DNA of 64,000 bases, taken from contig OZ287714.1 in the NCBI GenBank assembly GCA_965649825.1, forward strand, positions 124,001 through 188,000, given 5' to 3'. Numbering within the stretch: the stretch's first letter is position 1; each line of letters begins with the position of its first letter. Source of the stretch: Penicillus capitatus. Its lineage: Eukaryota; Chlorophyta. Shown here piece after piece: positions 45,283-55,784 of this stretch. The notes beneath the pieces were generated by a model. The model ran no database searches, was not told where the DNA came from, and saw only the letters and a list, made by a program, of their open reading frames with translations. Made by a program: the position numbers and the translations under genes.

Positions 45283-45583
45283 AAATATCAAGGGTCGCGG
45301 ATGTTGGTTGGAGGATTGGAATTTCTTTTTGTCACAGAAGAACCCTCTCTGGAATCTTGTTGACTCGAATGTCGCTAGCGGACTCACTTTGTCACCAATT
45401 GATTGGTGAACTGGGCATTGCTGTTCGGAGCTTTGGTCGGTAACTACGACGCCTGTTAGAATGCATAACCGTTCGATTGTCGTGAGCCTTTCGCGAACTG
45501 GGAATAGATAGCAAGAGAAACCCGACAGTTGGATATTTTATTTATAAGAATATTGCTCTTTGTCCTCGTCCCGAAAACAAAGT
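45283..45583. other. Intergenic region
   Basis: These 301 bp lie between CAS and the small secreted-protein gene. No coding or RNA feature is recognised. Confidence 0.4.
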
Positions 45584-45846
45584 ATGCGGCTTGTCGTGTG
45601 TGTCTTGGTGCTCTGCACCCTTGCAATAACGTATTTGGACGCCGCGCGTGTAAGCCCATCATCTCGCTTTTCAGAACTGGCCGCGTCTACCCGAGAGCGG
45701 AGAACTCTGTTGGACGAACAGGTAACAGTCATGCGATTTATGCCTGCCATGCATGAACTCGTTTATGTACACAGGCACCAGTTTCGGGAACAGCAACGAA
45801 GTTGACATGTACGGCTCTCAAGTTTTTGCTCGAACCGAAACTCTAA
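45584..45846 (+). CDS. Small secreted protein (69 aa), unknown
   Basis: There are two exons, 45584-45721 and 45775-45846, with a 53-nt intron. The N terminus MRLVVCVLVLCTLAITYLDA is a clear signal peptide with cleavage expected after ALA-like LDA. The mature part of about 49 residues is rich in Arg, Ser and Leu and has one Cys. No family is recognised. A longer form produced by splicing near 45846 is possible. Confidence 0.5.
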
Positions 45847-46615
45847 AGTGTGTCAGTAGATACACCTACAGAAGTGAAAGCCACTGTGCAAGCATACGCG
45901 AGTTCTCCCGCAGAAAAATTGCGCTGTTCCGCTTGCTATCCGTGCTGGTTTTGTTTCCCAGCTTGGTGGTGCCGCCGAAGATGTCGTTAGTAAGCAAATA
46001 ATAAAAGAATAAAAAGAGAAACGAGCCACGCGTTTTTGTGGTTTAAATTTTTACTCCAGTGATTTACAATTGTGATACTGCCCCAAGAAAACAAACAATC
46101 TTGTACCAAGACCCTATCTAATCGTGACCCCTGTCTACCCTCTTCATACCTCTCGAGTCGAGTAACTTGACGATCGAACATAGAAACAATAACGTGATAA
46201 ACTGACGGGGGTCGTTGTTACGAGTCCTTCAAGGAGTGCAGCAGGAAGAACAGACAGGCCGACACGTCCTCCGGCAACACCACCAGCAGTCGATCCATTG
46301 TTACATACAGAAAATCATCGCATCGCTTTCATCGACGATGCGTTTGGCGTTAACGCAAATACGGCCACAGCGAACAATCTTTCACCCGAGATTTCGTGAG
46401 GCGCTCCTCTATCGTTCGCACTTTGTGGATCATCGTTCTGCTTTTAGCACTGAACGAAGGCATTCGAGCTTCTGTCCATATGGAACCGAAGACGGAGAAG
46501 TATTACAAACATGGACTCGTGTCGCTCTCAGAAAGTACTTACTGCCTTCCGTCTCTGTTTCTCCTCATGACGTCTGGCATCACCCTTGTGATCTCCCGCA
46601 TCACCAGACATGAAG
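45847..46615. other. Gene-poor stretch of 769 bp
   Basis: No gene is recognised. An AT-rich patch (about 45990-46080) and several short open frames are present. One frame on the plus strand (from about 46396) has a hydrophobic start but overlaps the Nudix exon in another frame. Confidence 0.35.
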
Positions 46616-47410
46616 ATGGAGGGCATCATTTCTGGCATGAGTGATTTCGCGAATGTACCGTTCGCTTCATCCGCATTCGTCAAACCTGCTTCGGTGACAT
46701 TTCGACAGTCCATTGGAAACAACAGTTTGTGGATACTATTGATCAGCATCACCATACAGCTGTTGATTTGTTAGGTCGGCTAAGGAAATGGGATTACATC
46801 GAAGTGCATGACAGTATTGCTGTTCTCCTTTACGAAAGAGACAAGGATGCTGTCCTCATGGTGCGGCAGTTCAGACCAACCGTCTACGCCAGAGCTCTAA
46901 GAAGAGCAAGAGCGTGCAAGCAGCCAGAACCTACATTTCATGCAGGTATCTGGGACAATGAGATAGCCTACCGATTCGCCATCCCTATTCCGTAGGATTC
47001 ACCTATGAGCTCTGCGCTGGTTTAGTCGACAAGGACAAGAGTCTCGAAGAGATTGCTCATGAAGAGATATTGGAAGAGTGTGGATACAATGTGCCAACGT
47101 CTTCAATCAAAGAGATAACCCGTTTCATCAGTGCCATTGGCACAGCAGGCACTGAACAGACGCTCTTTTTCGCAGAGGCATCTAATTCAATCCAGATTTG
47201 TCGATGGATGTCCTCATATGGGCGCTTTAGGTGACGGATGACATGCGACATCAAGATGGAGGAGGAGCCGACCACGATGGCGAAGCGATTGAACTCATCG
47301 CGCTTCCCTATGATAACATAGATGCGTTCCTCTTCGACACTTCTTTGCCAAAGAGCACAGGGTTGATGTTTTCATTTAAATGGTTGCAAGAACATCTAAA
47401 GAAAGGATAA
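46616..47410 (+). CDS. NUDT14: NUDT14-like Nudix hydrolase (UDP-sugar pyrophosphatase)
   Basis: The enzyme hydrolyses UDP-glucose or ADP-ribose-type nucleotide sugars. Exons are 46616-46724, 46775-46945, 46996-47177 and 47231-47410, giving 213 residues. Landmarks are ASVTFRQSIGNN, KWDYIEVHDSIAVLLYER, VLMVRQFRPTVYARAL, FTYELCAGLVDKDKSLEEIA followed by HEEILEECGY (Nudix box, metal-binding Glu), SAIGTAGTEQTLFFAE, VTDDMRHQDGGG. All follow human NUDT14 closely. The first two introns are GT-AG and 50 nt long. The third (47178-47230) starts with GC and ends with AG. The gene is convergent with the carboxypeptidase, with 53 bp between stops. Confidence 0.88.
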
Positions 47411-47463
47411 TTGATTGAAGAGCTTAAATAGCCTCGTATGAAGGAAAAGGAGAGTGGATGTGT

Positions 47464-48981
47464 TTAGACTTGAATGTACGTGTTTTGATCAGAAGATGTG
47501 GTCCACGTCTTTTCATTGTCTGTGAACGTGGTGATCATCTCTAGGGAGACGATAGGCTGATCGTACGGCACCATGTGTCCGCATTGTTCAATCTTCAGAA
47601 ACGTCAATGGACCCTGAGTCTGAATCTCTCCGGCCCGTTTGCCGTTCACCGTCCAGATCTCTTTGGCTGCCTCTTTCCATTCCGCAGCCGACGTCCATTC
47701 CATGGCTTCGACCCAGTCTCGAATGCCGATGTAATTGCAGATGAGATCCTGATCGCCTACGTAGACCAATATCGGCAAACCCTTGTCCAGAAGACTGGCC
47801 ACTGAAGGCGTCGTGTCTGTTGCCATGTCCCAGTACATAGAGAAAAGGACGTCGTCGTTACAATCCTTCCATGTAATGTGTTCTGGAATCTGAAATCGCT
47901 TCTTCACCTGAGGCTGATTCATGAACGCATTCAGGTTCGTCACATTATAGCAGCCGTCCACCAAGCACTCGCCACGAATATCATAATAATTGATCGTGGG
48001 ATACAGATCAAATATTGGATAGAGCATGGTATTCTCGCAGAAACCATAAGCGATTTCGCACAAGACCTTCGTCGCAGCAAAGTCGAAAGGATCACAAAGC
48101 TTCATGTCGTTAGCACAGAACTTCCAGTATTCCAAGATATTATTTTTGGTTTTTTCGTCGATCAGTCCCATCTTGTACTCATAGACAGGATAGGAACGGT
48201 ACTGCAGTGAAGGATTTGTCCACGGATCACCCAAAGCCATCGCCTCCAGAGGGATATGCATCTCGTCTCCCTTCTCATTGGCATCTAAGATGCGATTTGC
48301 AATTGCTGGAAGATAGTGGCCAGCATACGATTCTCCGGCAAGAAAAAGCGGCTTCTGCTTTACCTCTGGGTGTTTTTTGTAGAAGGCATAGAAGAACTGG
48401 AGAATGTGTTCGGCTACCTGCTCTTCTGTGATCACTTTGTCGTCTTCGGAACCGTAACTGAATCCCACATCCAGGGGATGGTCCACAAAGATGATGTTGT
48501 ATGCTGTATCCCAGCCGTGAGGATTCCAACAGAGAGTCAGGTCGTCCAGGATTCGGTATGGACCGTTCTCCATAAAGAGACCAAAGAATGAGGAGCATCC
48601 AGGTCCGCCATTTGTCCAGAAGAGGAGCGGCGCATCAGAGTCGTTGTTTCTGTTTCTGAAGTACATGTAGAAGAGATGACCATCCACTGTTCCGTCGATA
48701 GTGAAGTAGCCTCCGCTATGGGCATCCGGTTTGAGAAACTGAAAAGAATCTTCGTTGGCCGCCGTCATCGACATCAGCTGCGCCATGTCGAGGTCCCACT
48801 CGACAATGCGCCCGCCGCCGAGACATAAAGTCAGTAGGGATAGACAATAGAGACGCCAGACGAGTTTCGTGGAAGTCGACTCATAAAACACAGTCGTCAT
48901 GTTTGCCGGAATTATGAGAACACGATCTCTGTTTAACGATGTCTCCATTATTCGCATCTTACTTTTGCGTTCTCGAAACAT
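47464..48981 (-). CDS. Serine carboxypeptidase (peptidase family S10)
   Basis: A single exon encodes 505 residues. A hydrophobic segment (LVWRLYCLSLLTLCLGGG) near residue 40 is a signal peptide or anchor. An internal Met (MRIME or MTTVF) may be the true start. Landmarks are SGYF-like SGGYFTIDGTVDGHLFY, PLLFWTNGGPGCSSFFGLF, the nucleophile motif GESYAGHYLPAIA, VYVGDQDLICNYIG with the catalytic Asp, and IEQCGHMVPYDQP with the catalytic His. The triad is complete. It is probably a vacuolar or secreted exopeptidase. Confidence 0.92.
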   Translation of the reverse strand: MFRERKSKMRIMETSLNRDRVLIIPANMTTVFYESTSTKLVWRLYCLSLLTLCLGGGRIVEWDLDMAQLMSMTAANEDSFQFLKPDAHSGGYFTIDGTVDGHLFYMYFRNRNNDSDAPLLFWTNGGPGCSSFFGLFMENGPYRILDDLTLCWNPHGWDTAYNIIFVDHPLDVGFSYGSEDDKVITEEQVAEHILQFFYAFYKKHPEVKQKPLFLAGESYAGHYLPAIANRILDANEKGDEMHIPLEAMALGDPWTNPSLQYRSYPVYEYKMGLIDEKTKNNILEYWKFCANDMKLCDPFDFAATKVLCEIAYGFCENTMLYPIFDLYPTINYYDIRGECLVDGCYNVTNLNAFMNQPQVKKRFQIPEHITWKDCNDDVLFSMYWDMATDTTPSVASLLDKGLPILVYVGDQDLICNYIGIRDWVEAMEWTSAAEWKEAAKEIWTVNGKRAGEIQTQGPLTFLKIEQCGHMVPYDQPIVSLEMITTFTDNEKTWTTSSDQNTYIQV

Positions 48982-49542
48982 CTCGATGGCGATCTTATCT
49001 TGCGTGCGACGCAGACCAACAATGGATATCGATTACTAGCAGGTCTCCCTCGACATCAAACAAGTCTACGACTCGGCGGACAGGAGAAACCTTCCGTCAC
49101 ACTGTCTCCTACGCCATGCAAACTCCCAGTCGACTTGTCAGTCTTGTACCCTTTTTCTGCAAAAACGAAGCGTGACCTTAACAGTTCAAAAACACAAGCA
49201 CTCATACAAGGTTTAGCTCTGTGATCACAAGTTGAATATCATCGACCCTTTTCCTACACACGTCGGCACTCTGGCCGAGCCATGCGGAAGATCAGTCGAA
49301 ACAGCATATTACATGCGGAATTACATATTCCGTTGATGGTCAGACCAAAGAAATAAAGGACAACAAGGGTTGCAAAAACCTTATCAAGAAAGGAAAAATG
49401 GACACTCGGATGGAGAATGTCCTTTAACTTATCCAAGACTACTAATCGTGATACGTTTTAGCTGCCTCAAGAAAGCCCGACCAATTTTTGGGCCTTCATT
49501 GCGATCAGAAATTTAGTTTTTGACGTTGCGTCTCTGAACGGG
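48982..49542. other. Spacer before the retrotransposon
   Basis: No gene is recognised in these 561 bp. They contain the promoter side of the carboxypeptidase gene and the undefined 5' boundary of the non-LTR element. Confidence 0.4.
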
Positions 49543-49932
49543 GTGGTTTTCGCTTGCAACTGTCAGTACCGGCTTGGGAAGCTCTCGCTGCGACGTCTGA
49601 CATGCAATTCAAACGGCACCTGGCACAAGCGAGCCCAAACGGGAGGCCCCTCCGGACCGTCCTTCATCGGCAGCGTCGACAAATCGATCACTGTGGACGA
49701 GATCAAAGAAGAGCTGATCAAGAACACGGAGATACATGAACTTCCACCGTCCGAAGCCCAGAAGGCAATAACAGAAATCGCGCGTCTCAAGCGAAGAAAC
49801 CCGGACACAGAAGAGCTCGAGGACTCGTTCACAATACGAGTCTACGCCAACGAAGACAGGGGGCTCTCGTGGGCCGAAGCTGTGGAACGGGAAGTCCAGC
49901 GGAAGCAGCCCTCCTCCTCCTCCGCCCAGTAA
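49543..49932 (+). pseudogene. LINE ORF1 fragment
   Basis: An open frame of 129 codons ends 38 bp before ORF2. The C-terminal part is charged (SITVDEIKEELIKNTEIHEL; AEAVEREVQRKQ). No zinc knuckle is visible. The start codon may be fortuitous because the element looks 5'-truncated. Confidence 0.45.
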
Positions 49933-49970
49933 ACAGACCCTCGTGCTCACCGAAGGCGAGAAGACAGGCG

Positions 49971-52900
49971 ATGCCTCCATCTCTCGCGCGGAATAAGCTA
50001 GTGATCGGACAGATAAACCTCCGCTCCGGCATCCAAGCACTTGACTCGCTGCTTCAGGCTCACATCACATCGACTCTAGATGTTATCGCCGTGTCGGATC
50101 CCCCCAGAAACTGCGCCAATCAAGGCCCACCGGCCTCGGGAACTACCGATGGGTAGCGGCACAAGACCGAGAAAGCTGGGCCGGCTTCCTGATACACCGA
50201 TCTCTCCAGTATTCCTTGGCCGCGGAGCCAACCGTGTTCGCGACGAGCATCCACATCCGAACGGGAACCGGCAGCATCGGTCTACTGTCGTACTACATCA
50301 AGCCGGCCGAGTACGACGAAGCACTGCAACAACTCGAGAGCGCCCTCACCACTCTCCGACTCCGCACTCAAAAATTACTTGCCGTCGGGGACAGCAATGG
50401 GCACAGCCCTCTCTGGAGTCCGGTCGAGGAAACGAATCCGATCGGCGAAAGGCTCGAGGACATGATCCTCAAGTTGGACCTCGTGGTCCTGAACGAACCG
50501 GATGCGCCGCCGACGTTTCACGACGCCAGAGGACGAGGCCACTGGATCGATCTCGGAATGGCCACACGACCCCTCGCAAACGCAATACTCCAATGGACAG
50601 TGGAACCAGGTCATCACGCGGTCACGGACCACGAACTGATCGTTACGCAGATCCAATTGGCATGTGCCCGCAGCACCCCCGCACGGTTTGGAACTGGATG
50701 TCCGCCAATTGAAGCCAGATGCGTGACGATCTCGAAGCCGATCTCCACAGTCACGGCCTCCTCGGGGACGACGCATTCCCAATCTGCACGAAGCACGGAT
50801 CGACGCGGCCATCCACCTGCTCACGGAACGCTGCAGAGGCTCATCCAACAACACACTCCGACGAAGAGCACATGCAACAGGTCCAGAGCGTGGTACGACG
50901 AAGAAACGAAGCGCAAGCACCAGCAGATGAAGAATGCCGAGCGGGCTTGGAAACGGAGTCCCACCGAAGCCAGGGCCGAGACGAAGGATCGCCTGACACT
51001 GGAATACCGCACATTGGCCCAAAAGAAAAAGCAAACGGCCTTCCACACGTTTTGTGCGACGCTAGGTACCGACACCATGTGGTCCGGGATCCAACGGCTC
51101 ATGGGCTCCAAATGTGCCGTCGCCATCGACATGCTAAAGACGCCAACAGGACTCTGCACCGAATCGCAAGACATCGCGAAGGAACTCGCAGCGCGGTACT
51201 TCCGCACGGCATGGGACACCAGCCCACACTCATACCGCCAGCAATGCACGGACGGCCATCGACAATGGACGAGCACGCTGCCTTTCCTCGAAACCGAGCA
51301 CGAAGAATTCACCGCCGCGGAAGTTGAGCTCGAGCTTGAATCTGGTCGCCCACAGGCAGCGCCGGGCCACGACCACATACCTAACCTGGTATACAAGAAG
51401 CTCAGCACGGTGCTGGGGCCGCCAGTCGCCACCATCTTCAATGCATGCTTGGAGCTGGGCTACTTCCCCGCGACGTTCCGTATCCCTCAAGTGGTGAACG
51501 TATCTAAGGCTGGCAAAGACCCGACAAGCGCAGCCGGATACCACCCCATTGCGCTACTTTCAACGCTGGGGAAGAAACTCGAATCGTTGCTCTGTCGTCG
51601 CTTCGCGGAACACATGGAAGCCAGGAAAATCTGGTCGCCGCATCAATATGGATTCCGACGACGAAAGTCGACCACCCAGGCGCTCATCAGGCTCCTCGAT
51701 CGGGCTGCTCTGGCACTCAACCATCGCAATCAGATGGTAGCAGTTTCCTTCGATCTACAGGCTGCATTCGACTCGACGCATCCAGACATTCTCTGGAGGA
51801 AACTACAGGAAGCGGAATTGCCTCAGTACCTTCTGCGTCTACTGGATGGATTCGTCAGGAACCGTGAAGCGTGTCTGCTGCTTGGACAGGAGTAATGGTC
51901 GTTCTTTCCGACAATCGGGTTCCCTCAAGGCTCACCGTTGTCGCCGGTACTCTTCCTAACATTCGCCGATGGACTGCTGCAGGCACTCGCCGGATCAGGA
52001 GAGGGAAAAATGTACGCAGATGATTTAATCATCTGGAAACAACTCAGAGCTGATGGCACGGACGCGACAGATCTACAGATGACGCTGCGCAAGATCGAGG
52101 AATGGGAAGATCGACACGAGATGACGTTTAATGCGGAAAAGACGCAAACACTCAACGTTGCACGCATTCGGAAGAAGGTCTGTCCCACTCTTCGTTTCCA
52201 GAACCAGCCGCTGGTCCCCCAATCATCGATACGGTACCTGGGCATGCAGATCGACAGTCGACTCCTGCTCCCGCAGCACATCCAAGCCATCCAAGCGAAG
52301 GCACTCCGCAGACTCCACTAGATCAAGATAATTGCCTCCCCTTTCTTCGGCTCGAAACCGACGACACTACGACAACTAGTCAAAGGCGCAATCTTACCGG
52401 TGCTGACGTATGGCATTGAGGCATGGGGCTACCGGCTACAAGTGCAATCGCTCAGACAGAAGTTAAACCGCATCACACGTCAGTGCTGCATCTGGATCAC
52501 CGGGACCTTCCCATCCTCGCCAACATACGAAACCAATCATCTGGCCGGCATCGAATCCATCGCAGACCGCTACAAGGAACTCCTGACGCGCTACGCCTTC
52601 CATCATCCCCGCGCCAAGCTGGAACATCTAGTGGACCGATGGGCAGCATGCAATTGGCAACGGCTCACATACTCCCTTCGAACAAGACCTAGCCGAAGAA
52701 CTCCTCCGGAGAACGCAGCAAGATCTGAAACCACCCTGGCAACACCTGACTTATGGCGACTGGAAAGACGAGGTACGACTTCAACAATATCATCGCCAAG
52801 ATCAGATCTGGACACAATCGCAACCATCCCAAACCGGCTACTCCTCAAATGGGGTCCCTTCTGGGCACGTCGCAAATGGTTGTTCAGAGTTATGAAGCGC

Positions 52901-53197
52901 ACGCAACTGTCGCTGCTCTGTCAATTCTTACTCGAACATTGGCCAGCCCGCACGCATCTATACCGCATCCAAAAAGCTGAATCGGAAGCATGTCGTCTCT
53001 GTGCACATCCTCTGGAGAATCACGAACATCTCTTCCAATGTCCTGCACTCCTCCAAGCTCGCACTCATCTATGGCACCGCCCGAAGAACTTGGCTGAAGC
53101 CACACAGCTGATCGCGAAGAAACAATTTCTACGCTCGATCCCGCCTTTTGTTGCACATGTCTATCAAAATTGGGGACTCTCCCACGTACATTGGTAA
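49971..53197 (+). pseudogene. LINE ORF2: endonuclease-reverse transcriptase, interrupted
   Basis: The frame starts at ATG 49971 with the endonuclease motif LVIGQINLRSG. A one-base frameshift lies in the run of six C at 50100-50105. From about 50106 to 53197 one frame continues, broken only by a TAA at 51893-51895 and a TAG at 52319-52321. Landmarks are KLLAVGDSNGHSPLWS and TDHELIVTQ (endonuclease), PGHDHIPNLVYKKL, HQYGFRRRKSTTQALI, AVSFDLQAAFDSTHPDILW, FPQGSPLSPVLF and YADDLIIW (reverse transcriptase), and the knuckle CRLCAHPLENHEHLFQC. The three lesions make it inactive. Confidence 0.88.
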
Positions 53198-53286
53198 ACG
53201 TTGATGTCCGGTATCCCACCCCACATGCCACTGTCACAAGGGGAATTAACACTGATTCGCACACACACGTTGCGTCTGGCTGGCAG

Positions 53287-53600
53287 TCCTATAAATGTTT
53301 TCGCCATGGTCGCCTTTGTCTTCGGAAGCGGAGCCCCTCTCCTTCGCTTTGTCTCTTCATAGCCAAACCTTTGGCCGTAATGTCGCGGATAAGCTTCGAT
53401 ACGCTCGTTCTGATGCATGGCTTATAACCCAGCTTCAAAAAACGATAAACAGCGTGAATGTGGCCGTAGAGTGCAATTTGCTCTTGCTGAATCTGCAGCA
53501 AACGCGTCGTCAGTCGAATGTTGCGCGACATGAACAACTGCGATCGATCCCAATGAAACGCGTTGGGCTCAGCGAATGATGATCACATTAGCAAATCTGT
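53287..53600 (-). CDS. Unidentified ORF or exon near the repeat junction
   Basis: An open frame of about 95 codons runs from EPNAFHWDRSQLFMSRNIRL through RLLQIQQEQIALYGHIHAVY to a basic end. Its first codons lack an ATG, so it is probably a terminal exon or a fragment. No family is recognised. Confidence 0.3.
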
Positions 53601-53772
53601 CCGTGCAAAGGAGGCTACCAGTCAAACTGACAAACAGATATGATTTGTAGAATCCTGTAATTTCAAAGGATCTGCAGTCAGCAGTGAGGCCAGGTGCCAT
53701 CAACAGAATAAAGAAGAAATACAGCAAGCACTCTGATGCAATGATGTTATGGTGACGAGTTCCGTCCTCCTT

Positions 53773-54188
53773 TACGCGTCATCGTATTCCTCCTCCACAA
53801 GATCCATCGCCTCCTGCTCGTTCAGATAAGGCTGGTAGGCCTCTTCACTCGATGAGGCTTCTTCAGAAGGCTTGGCTCCGAAGAAACAGAACTCTGGATG
53901 TCACATCAGCCATGTGCCCCAAAGAGATGTAGATATAACCGTACCATAGACGCCTTCCCTGAGGAACTCAATAAAACCGGCAGTGTCTGAGCCTTTAGGA
54001 TGATTGAGTTCGATGCACCTCATGCCAGGTGCGCCCGAGAACAACGTCAAGGCATCTATCGGAACACATGGCTTCCTCCCGTTCCGATGTTTCAATTCCG
54101 AAAGCATTCGGTGCCAGCATAGAATCCATTGTATGAGATGGTCATGCAGTTGAACTGGTGGAACCATCCACCCATATCCACTCCGCAT
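53773..54188 (-). pseudogene. 3' exons of an unknown gene, cut at the repeat junction
   Basis: Two exons read toward 53773: one ending at 53945 (VQLHDHLIQWILCWHRMLSE; ALTLFSGAPGMRCIELNHP; GFIEFLREGVY) and one from 53894 to the stop (FCFFGAKPSEEASS; YLNEQEAMDLVEEEYDDA). The intron is 50 nt. Upstream, the frame runs straight into the inverted-repeat arm inside eIF3m, so the 5' part of this gene seems to be missing. The family is not recognised. A fortuitous ATG in the junction could still give a short product. Confidence 0.4.
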
Positions 54189-55784
54189 TCATGCCTTCGT
54201 GCATCTTCTGTTGCATGTCCTTCAACATGGAGTGCCAAGATGTCAATTGCTCTTTTAGTCTCTTCCAGTCGCTCCCTGAGTCGAATGTAGACTGTGAGGC
54301 TTTGGTGGATGACGGTTGACACGCACCGTCGAATCCTTTGCTGATGCAGGAGGTAACGACGATGACTTCCTGGATCTGATCGATGCGCGCCGACAAGAGT
54401 TTTGCACCTGTCGCCTTGACGATCCATTGCTCGACCTCTTCCCTCTCTGTTTGCAGAGCGGACGCCACTTGGTCATAGAGAATGGGCTTGTTGCCAGTCG
54501 CTCTAGCCAAACCGAGCAGAGCACTCATCCGCGTCTTTTCGAGGCAGTCCTCGCGAGTGATGCCGAGGCTTTGAAGCAGATCTGGCCGACAGACTGTCTC
54601 CAGCTGTGACACAGTCAGTCATATCTGTAGTGGACATGTGGACAACGAAAAGAGCGAGACCTGATTAATCTGTCCTCTGGCAACGGCACTGAAGAGCTGA
54701 TGGAGGTAGAGATGCGTTGGATTCTTCGACAGCGCCTTGACGGGCGCCAGTTCGAGAAGATCGCACGAAAAGGTCTTCGGCGATTTGAGGAAATCGGCGA
54801 CCGCGGCAGCAGCTTCGCCGGCCATTTCCTTGCAGGCCGAACTGTCCGATGCCTAGATGCACAGCGTGTATTGGTCCACGCAGTCGCAGGGGTCGGTCAC
54901 ACGTCCACAGAAGCGAGCGCTTTGGACGTCAATGCCAGTGACTGCATGTGTGTCTCCTTGTCTCCTGCATTGGGACCAACGGCACAGGAGCCTGAGTGAG
55001 TGGGCAGATCGAGGCACCTTTGCTCTGACGAACCAAAACAGCGATGCCCAGATACAACTTGGAGGCCGCCGCATGAGAGAGCTTCTAGTTCTCCACGAGA
55101 GCATCGGCGTGATCTGCCGCACACGACTGACGGAGGCCGTTCGACAGCGAGGTTGCGCACTGCCACCTTTCACAATCGGCGCAAGGATCTCTGCCACGCG
55201 TGCGGAGATGGCAAAGTCGATCGTCTTCATCAGGACGTTGTACTGATCGTCGTTGTGGGCGCAGGCATTGTACAGATGCAGCAAACACGCCAACCGCGTC
55301 TCCGTCTTCGTCTCGTGCTGCATGCAGATGGGAATGGGGCAGGAGCTAGGAGCAATGCGGATGTGACATTCGCTGAGATGGCCGAGGCCAAGGAGACAGC
55401 AAATCTGCTCGAATCTTCCGGGCCGAGTTTCGTCAGCAGATGATGGTTGATGATCTGAATGCAACTCTCGATGTCGGCATCGCTGCCCTTCTCGACGAGG
55501 AGGGGCAGTTGTTCGACGAACAGGGTCAGGATTTTGGGGATGGACGCCTCAGGCACCTGGACCTCGTCTCCCTCGGCGTCTTTCTCGACGAGACGATAGA
55601 AGGACGCGAGAAAGCGGCCTCCCGCCGAATTCGACTCGGCATCGACGGTCTACGGACTCAGTCAGATCTCGACTTAGACGAGTGTTCGGTGAGACACCTG
55701 TCCGCCGTCGAGAATCTCTGCGATGTACTTGAAGACGAGAGAGAACGAGTCTTCCTCCGAAACTTCGAAGAGACAGTTGTTCAT
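54142..55784 (-). CDS. EIF3M: eIF3 subunit M, right copy with altered C-terminal codons
   Basis: This is the duplicate of the gene at 5541-7172, starting at ATG 55784. The exons and splice signals I compared are preserved. The one-base indel near the complement of left 6433 falls in an intron. Coding differences are few. The repeat arm ends at 54182, so the last codons differ: after IHEGMNA-type sequence (here QQKMHEGMNA) the frame runs through 14 unrelated residues (EWIWVDGSTSSTA) to a TGA. Since only the extreme C terminus is changed, the protein may still work. It has lost its own 3' UTR and terminator. Confidence 0.8.

Larger units (their letters stand above)
49543..53197 (+). mobile_element. 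Decayed non-LTR retrotransposon (Jockey/I/R1-like LINE)
   Basis: The element has the LINE order ORF1 fragment, apurinic-type endonuclease, reverse transcriptase and a C-terminal Cys/His knuckle. It has no LTRs. Codon use and the lack of introns set it apart from neighbours. ORF1 lacks the usual zinc knuckles, so the element is probably 5'-truncated. I see no clear poly(A) tail or target-site duplication. Its 3' end is about 1 kb from the inner edge of the right inverted-repeat arm. Confidence 0.85.

Noticed and set aside
46396-46644. 82-codon ORF with hydrophobic start
   Set aside because: It overlaps the first Nudix exon in another frame and has no homology or splice support. The Nudix frame is the better-supported reading.
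50080-50712. 210-codon ORF inside the retrotransposon
   Set aside because: It is out of frame with the endonuclease/reverse transcriptase and is Arg/Pro-rich shadow sequence.
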